Positions 60,286 through 64,000 of a stretch of DNA of 64,000 nucleotides are shown here, one piece after another. The notes below the pieces were generated by a model. That model did not search any database and was not told the origin of the DNA. It was given only the letters and a program-made list of their open reading frames with translations. The position numbers and the translations under genes were made by a program. The DNA lies in contig OY540813.1 in assembly GCA_961205875.1 (NCBI GenBank), positions 12,557,001-12,621,000 on the forward strand, given 5' to 3'. Every line of letters begins with the position of its first letter. Position 1 is the first letter of the stretch. The stretch is from Sialis fuliginosa (taxonomy: Eukaryota > Arthropoda > Insecta > Megaloptera > Sialidae).

Positions 60286-61105
60286 AATATTTAATTTGTT
60301 ATATTTTAATTAGGATTTTCTGTTTACAATTTACATTACAAAAATTAACTGAAAATGAAATTGCGAAATTGAAAATATATTTTATTTGTATGATTTTATT
60401 TTTATATTAGAACGCTTATATGATTAATTTATTTATTTTAACCTCCAACTTATTACTCATAAGTTTGCGTTTTGAGAATACAAATTAATAAAATATAAAT
60501 GATATGCGAGCTTATAAAAAAATGATATCTACACTTTTCAAGAAATAAGTTATAGAAATTATAACAATTATTTAACTAAAAAGTAGAAAAAATAGAATAA
60601 ATATTTATAAAATCAGTTGATATTTTATAAATGTATTAATAAATATCCAAACAAATTTCAAAACACATCGGTTTTAACTTAAAAAAAAATATCAGATTTC
60701 GTATAGAAATTTGCTTTATATTCTTTTATGTTACCTGATACTTTACCAATTAGCTGATGTATTAATTATGAAAGGAAACGCGTGGAAATATGTCAGTGTT
60801 TGCAGAATGAAGATTGTTAGTGGCATTGAACCCATAAGAATTAAAGTGAAAATATGTATTCTTGTAATTTGTGTATATTTATGTTTGTTCATTTTATAAA
60901 TCATGTTATTAAAAAAATTAAAACATTTATTAAGTACAAATTACAAATAAATAAGTACCTTTTATAGTATTTTTATGAATTGTTCATATCCATATATTAG
61001 AGATATTAACTACAGAAATAGTAACAGTGGTTACAAATTCGTGGTTTACGAAGAGAAAGATTTTTTTAATTCCAGTATAAGTTTTACCTAATAAATAAAA
61101 TTAAA
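60286..61105. other. Gene-free AT-rich stretch
   Basis: No exon is visible. A 62-codon frame at 60711-60899 contains hydrophobic ends (start LYILLCYLILYQLADVLI) but has no ATG of good context, no splice context and no recognisable domain. Confidence 0.45.
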
Positions 61106-61107
61106 TA

Positions 61108-61625
61108 AGGTACTGGCACCAGTCTTTGATATGACCCTAGTAATGGTCAATTTTTAATTAAATGAATTAGAAATATTTATTGATATTTATTTACTACCAT
61201 TTCTGAATATTAATTTATATACATTTAACTGTCTTACAGCGTAATTTGATGACAATCGGTTGATAAGTATCAAAATAGTGGACATTTAAACTAATTATTA
61301 GTATACTTTATTTATTAATTATTATTTTATTATAGCAACTGCTTTACATTGTTTTAAATTTAACGATGTTTTCATTTTTATCTTTTGTGTCGTAGTACTT
61401 ATCATTTTGTAATCATTAGCATCATTAGCAAGTGTCCATCACTGCGTGTTCATTACTGGTATTATTTTATCCATTACTGGAGAAAGAACATAAACAAAAT
61501 AACAGGCTATAATTTAAAAAAACAAACTGGAAAATTAATTAAATAAAGAGTTACTTGTTTTATTAGTAACATGAATTAAACAGTAAACTTTGCTCTTATA
61601 GCGGCCATAACTGGTGCCAGTACCT
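61108..61625. mobile_element. MITE family 'AGGTACTGGCACCAGT', copy 3 (best preserved ends)
   Basis: AGGTACTGGCACCAGT and ACTGGTGCCAGTACCT form a perfect 16-bp inverted repeat flanked by TA (61106-61107, 61626-61627). The interior matches copies 1 and 2 and is slightly shorter (518 bp), owing to small deletions near 61530 and 61580. No coding capacity. Confidence 0.9.
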
Positions 61626-61627
61626 TA

Positions 61628-63240
61628 CCTTATTTTATGACTTATAAGGCATTTGATATTTTCTTTAAAAATAAGTATTTTCTATCATGTTATTCACCTT
61701 TATAAAAATAATTGTGCTAATGTGTAAAACACCTTCATAAATATAAAAAAAAAATATGATATAGAAAATAAAGTATGTAAACTACATATATATTTATGTA
61801 AATGTATAAATCATAATAAAATGTTGATAAAAATGGGTATTTTTTCTTATGATTATTTAAAAAGATATCACCATTCTAATGTCGAACGAGAGTACCTACA
61901 AATATAAAATTATTTTATTTATGTATGTAGGTACTTCCAACAATTTTATGCCACTGACATTTCGTTTGAATTGCTTCTGGTCGTTGAGGTAATATATGCA
62001 TAAATACGCTATTTTGAAATATCTTTTAATATTTATTTAACCTTTATAAAAATCAATTTCTTTTATACGTGTCGATGTTTATTTGGCCTTGAACATTTAA
62101 TTAATATCTAAATTTATAATGCTTCATACTTGATAGTTTTATCAAATATTTTATACGTTTCAAGAAAGAACAATTGAAATTATAGCTATTATTATGGTAT
62201 TGTTATTTTAGAATTTTATTTTTAATGTAATTCATTGTCAGTATTCTATCTATGAAATGCACATGGATAATTTAATTTATGAAATAAATTTTTATGAGGT
62301 CGTTAATAAAAACAGATGATTTGTATTTTATAATAACATAAAAAATCAAGAAAACTAAAGGTATGGAATTTAGTAAAAAAATATGTTAAATGAAAATCTT
62401 TACATATCGAGTAAAGTTTGATTGTGGTGGTAACTCTATAAATATTGTTCATTATATTATCGAACAAACATATTGATTTTATATACAGGATGTTTTCTTA
62501 AGACCATTTTTGTTGAAAGTGGGTATTTTATGTTCAATATTCCTTAAATTAAATAACGGAATTTTGAAATGCACTCTGTATAGTATGTACTTATTTATAA
62601 AGTGTAATTCAATTAAATTCACCTAAAATCGTTTGCAAATTTTTTTTTTTTTATTAAAAAAATGTGACTCGTAATAAGTATTATAAAAATATATGTATCT
62701 ATGATTTTTTTTTTCTAGGTTGTTAAATATTTTAAATATGTATTATAAAATAATTTAATTTATTACTCATATATTCTATATTTAGCGCTTAGAGAATGAA
62801 ATAATGGCCCCCACTCGTGTAATCTTGACAAAGATGTTAAGATAATAAAAAGAGATACGATTCAGTTATCTTTTGTCAAAATATCACACACACATCAAGT
62901 ACCTATGTTGATATTTACCCGTTATGCAAGGGTTGTACAAAATAAATGTATTTTTAATAAATTCTATTAATTATTTGACTGTTAAGAGTGGTGCAAAATT
63001 TTGTTATATTATCGTATTTTGCAACCTTTGTATTTGAGTAATAGTTAAAAAGTTAATTTTTATATAGTTTATATACTTATAAGTATATAATAAATATTTG
63101 TACTTTATTTATAAGATGGTGTCTTCAAGAATTATTCATGATATTTTTGTACAAGTTTTAATTGACCAATACTATTTTTTCAATAAAAAAAACTTGATTC
63201 TGTACAGTTGGTAATGATCACTGAATTGCATGTTTAACGT
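61628..63240. other. Gene-free AT-rich stretch
   Basis: No exon or bounded element is visible on either strand. Confidence 0.5.
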
Positions 63241-63523
63241 CCGGTATTATAAAGGAACTCGCAAATTTGCAAGCTTGCAAGCACTTTCAAATGGAGTATC
63301 AAACTTATATGACAGTTCAATTGGAGTTTTTGACAGATAGGAAATAAAAACAAAAGTATGTAAAGTATATATTTACTAAAGTGTATTTACTAATCTTGAG
63401 TAAAAATGGTAAAAATCAATTTACTGTACATGAAACAATCTGTTAACAACGCATATAAGTTTGATACCTCGTTTGAAAGTGTTTGCAAGCTTGCAAATTT
63501 TGGGAGCTTCTTTATAATACCGG
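63241..63523. mobile_element. Foldback element with 'CCGGTATTATAAAG' ends, copy 3
   Basis: CCGGTATTATAAAGGAACTC at 63241 is mirrored by GAGCTTCTTTATAATACCGG ending at 63523. Inward, 'gcaaatttgcaagcttgcaa' followed by 'gcactttcaaatg' and 'gtatcaaactta' is matched by 'aagtttgatacc', 'cgtttgaaagtg' and 'tttgcaagcttgcaaatttt'. The unpaired centre is about 120 bp. The overlapping 66- and 68-codon frames on opposite strands result from the inverted repeat. Confidence 0.85.
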
Positions 63524-63879
63524 ATTTAAGCATAAAAACTGCAACTAATCTCCTTAAAATGGTATTTGACTTCTTGGGATGCGCTAATGAACTCAAATTT
63601 AGTTAGTTAATCACTTATTTGTACAATTTAAATTAAAATGAAACAAAATCAGAGTAATAAAAAAAATATAAAAAAATTATACATATATAAATCTATTCTA
63701 TATTTTTGTAGTTAAAAATGCGTAACTGAAATTGACTTGTAACTATATAGTTAAAAAAAGCTTTAGCAAAATGTACTTTCAGTTGTACAGTTAATAAGAT
63801 ACATTGAATGATTGATTTTACAACTCCGAGAAGAGATTTTCGACCCGAAGATAACACGTTACAGTATACTTCACATCCT

Positions 63880-63970
63880 ATTGGCACGCACCTTTTGTAT
63901 GCTAATCATCGCCGCCGTTCCCATGGAGGTAACGAAACGCGGTACCCACGCAATACTGTTTCTCGTTTTC
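63880..63970. other. GC-rich patch at the right edge, unassigned
   Basis: The stretch 'atcgccgccgttcccatgga' and 'cgaaacgcggtacccacgca' is much richer in G and C than its surroundings. On the minus strand it holds an ATG with a short frame (MGTAAMISIQK) running to a possible donor AAG|GTGCGT at 63894/63893. The preceding 64-codon minus frame (63887-63693) contains no known domain. It could be a promoter or first exon of a minus-strand gene, or a repeat cut by the window edge. Confidence 0.25.
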
Positions 63971-64000
63971 CGTATGTGATGTAAATTTCATTTCTTAATA

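Noticed and set aside
60711-60899. Hydrophobic 62-codon plus-strand frame.
   Set aside because: No leader, splice or domain evidence; typical of AT-rich DNA translated in the T-rich frame.
63406-63606. 66-codon plus and 68-codon minus frames.
   Set aside because: Both arise from the arms of the foldback element at 63241-63523.
1-64000. Search for CRISPR arrays, rRNA, tRNA, bacterial operons or viral genes.
   Set aside because: No regularly spaced repeats with unique spacers, no recognisable RNA genes and no viral protein motifs were seen. The window is animal nuclear DNA. A tRNA or microRNA could still be missed by eye.

Overview
This is an animal (insect) nuclear window, very AT-rich, with few genes and many old transposons. 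The coding sequence I can support is split by introns with GT...AG borders, so this is not bacterial, viral or organellar DNA. Two repeat types point to Lepidoptera or a close relative: copies of a 'ggccaagtgcg...gttggac...gggttccgtag' repeat (about 11010 and 35743), and a retroposon tail ending 'ttcgtatttataatattag' (57775-57905). That placement rests on remembered repeat motifs, not on a search.

Only two genes can be modelled completely, and they stand head to head. Gene A (minus strand, exons 48225-48132, 42752-42474 and 35697-35351; 239 aa) and gene B (plus strand, exons 48822-48894, 48995-49468, 49539-49703 and 49800-50080; 330 aa) are 596 bp apart, start to start. Both read as single-pass type I membrane proteins: signal peptide in exon 1, extracellular part in the middle, and the membrane segment plus a proline-rich tail with PPxY motifs in the last exon. 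All five introns are phase 1. Gene B has a CUB-like domain and a six-cysteine module that may be a degenerate LDL-receptor class A repeat. PPxY motifs are known ligands of WW domains, such as those of Nedd4-type ubiquitin ligases. A third exon coding a signal peptide and ending in a phase-1 donor lies alone at 5230-5158 (minus strand); the rest of that gene is not visible.

Layout. 1-5157: AT-rich sequence with small repeat relics. 5158-5470: the lone signal-peptide exon and a probable TATA promoter. 5471-25361: no gene, several MITEs and repeat ends. 25362-25600: GC-rich island, probably a promoter and 5' exon on the minus strand. 25792-34777: transposons, including a nested hAT pair and a P-superfamily relic with a THAP remnant. 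35351-48225: gene A, whose two long introns hold a minisatellite, a 1.16-kb foldback element, a mariner-type transposase pseudogene and other elements. 48822-50080: gene B, with introns of only 70-100 bp. 50081-55600: no gene. 55690-55926: probable plus-strand promoter and 5' exon. 56000-64000: transposons and a GC-rich patch at the right edge.

The mobile-element load is mainly non-autonomous DNA transposons. Many can be bounded by target-site duplications readable in the sequence: 8-bp hAT type, TA mariner type, 5-bp for one foldback. No rRNA, tRNA or CRISPR feature was recognised.
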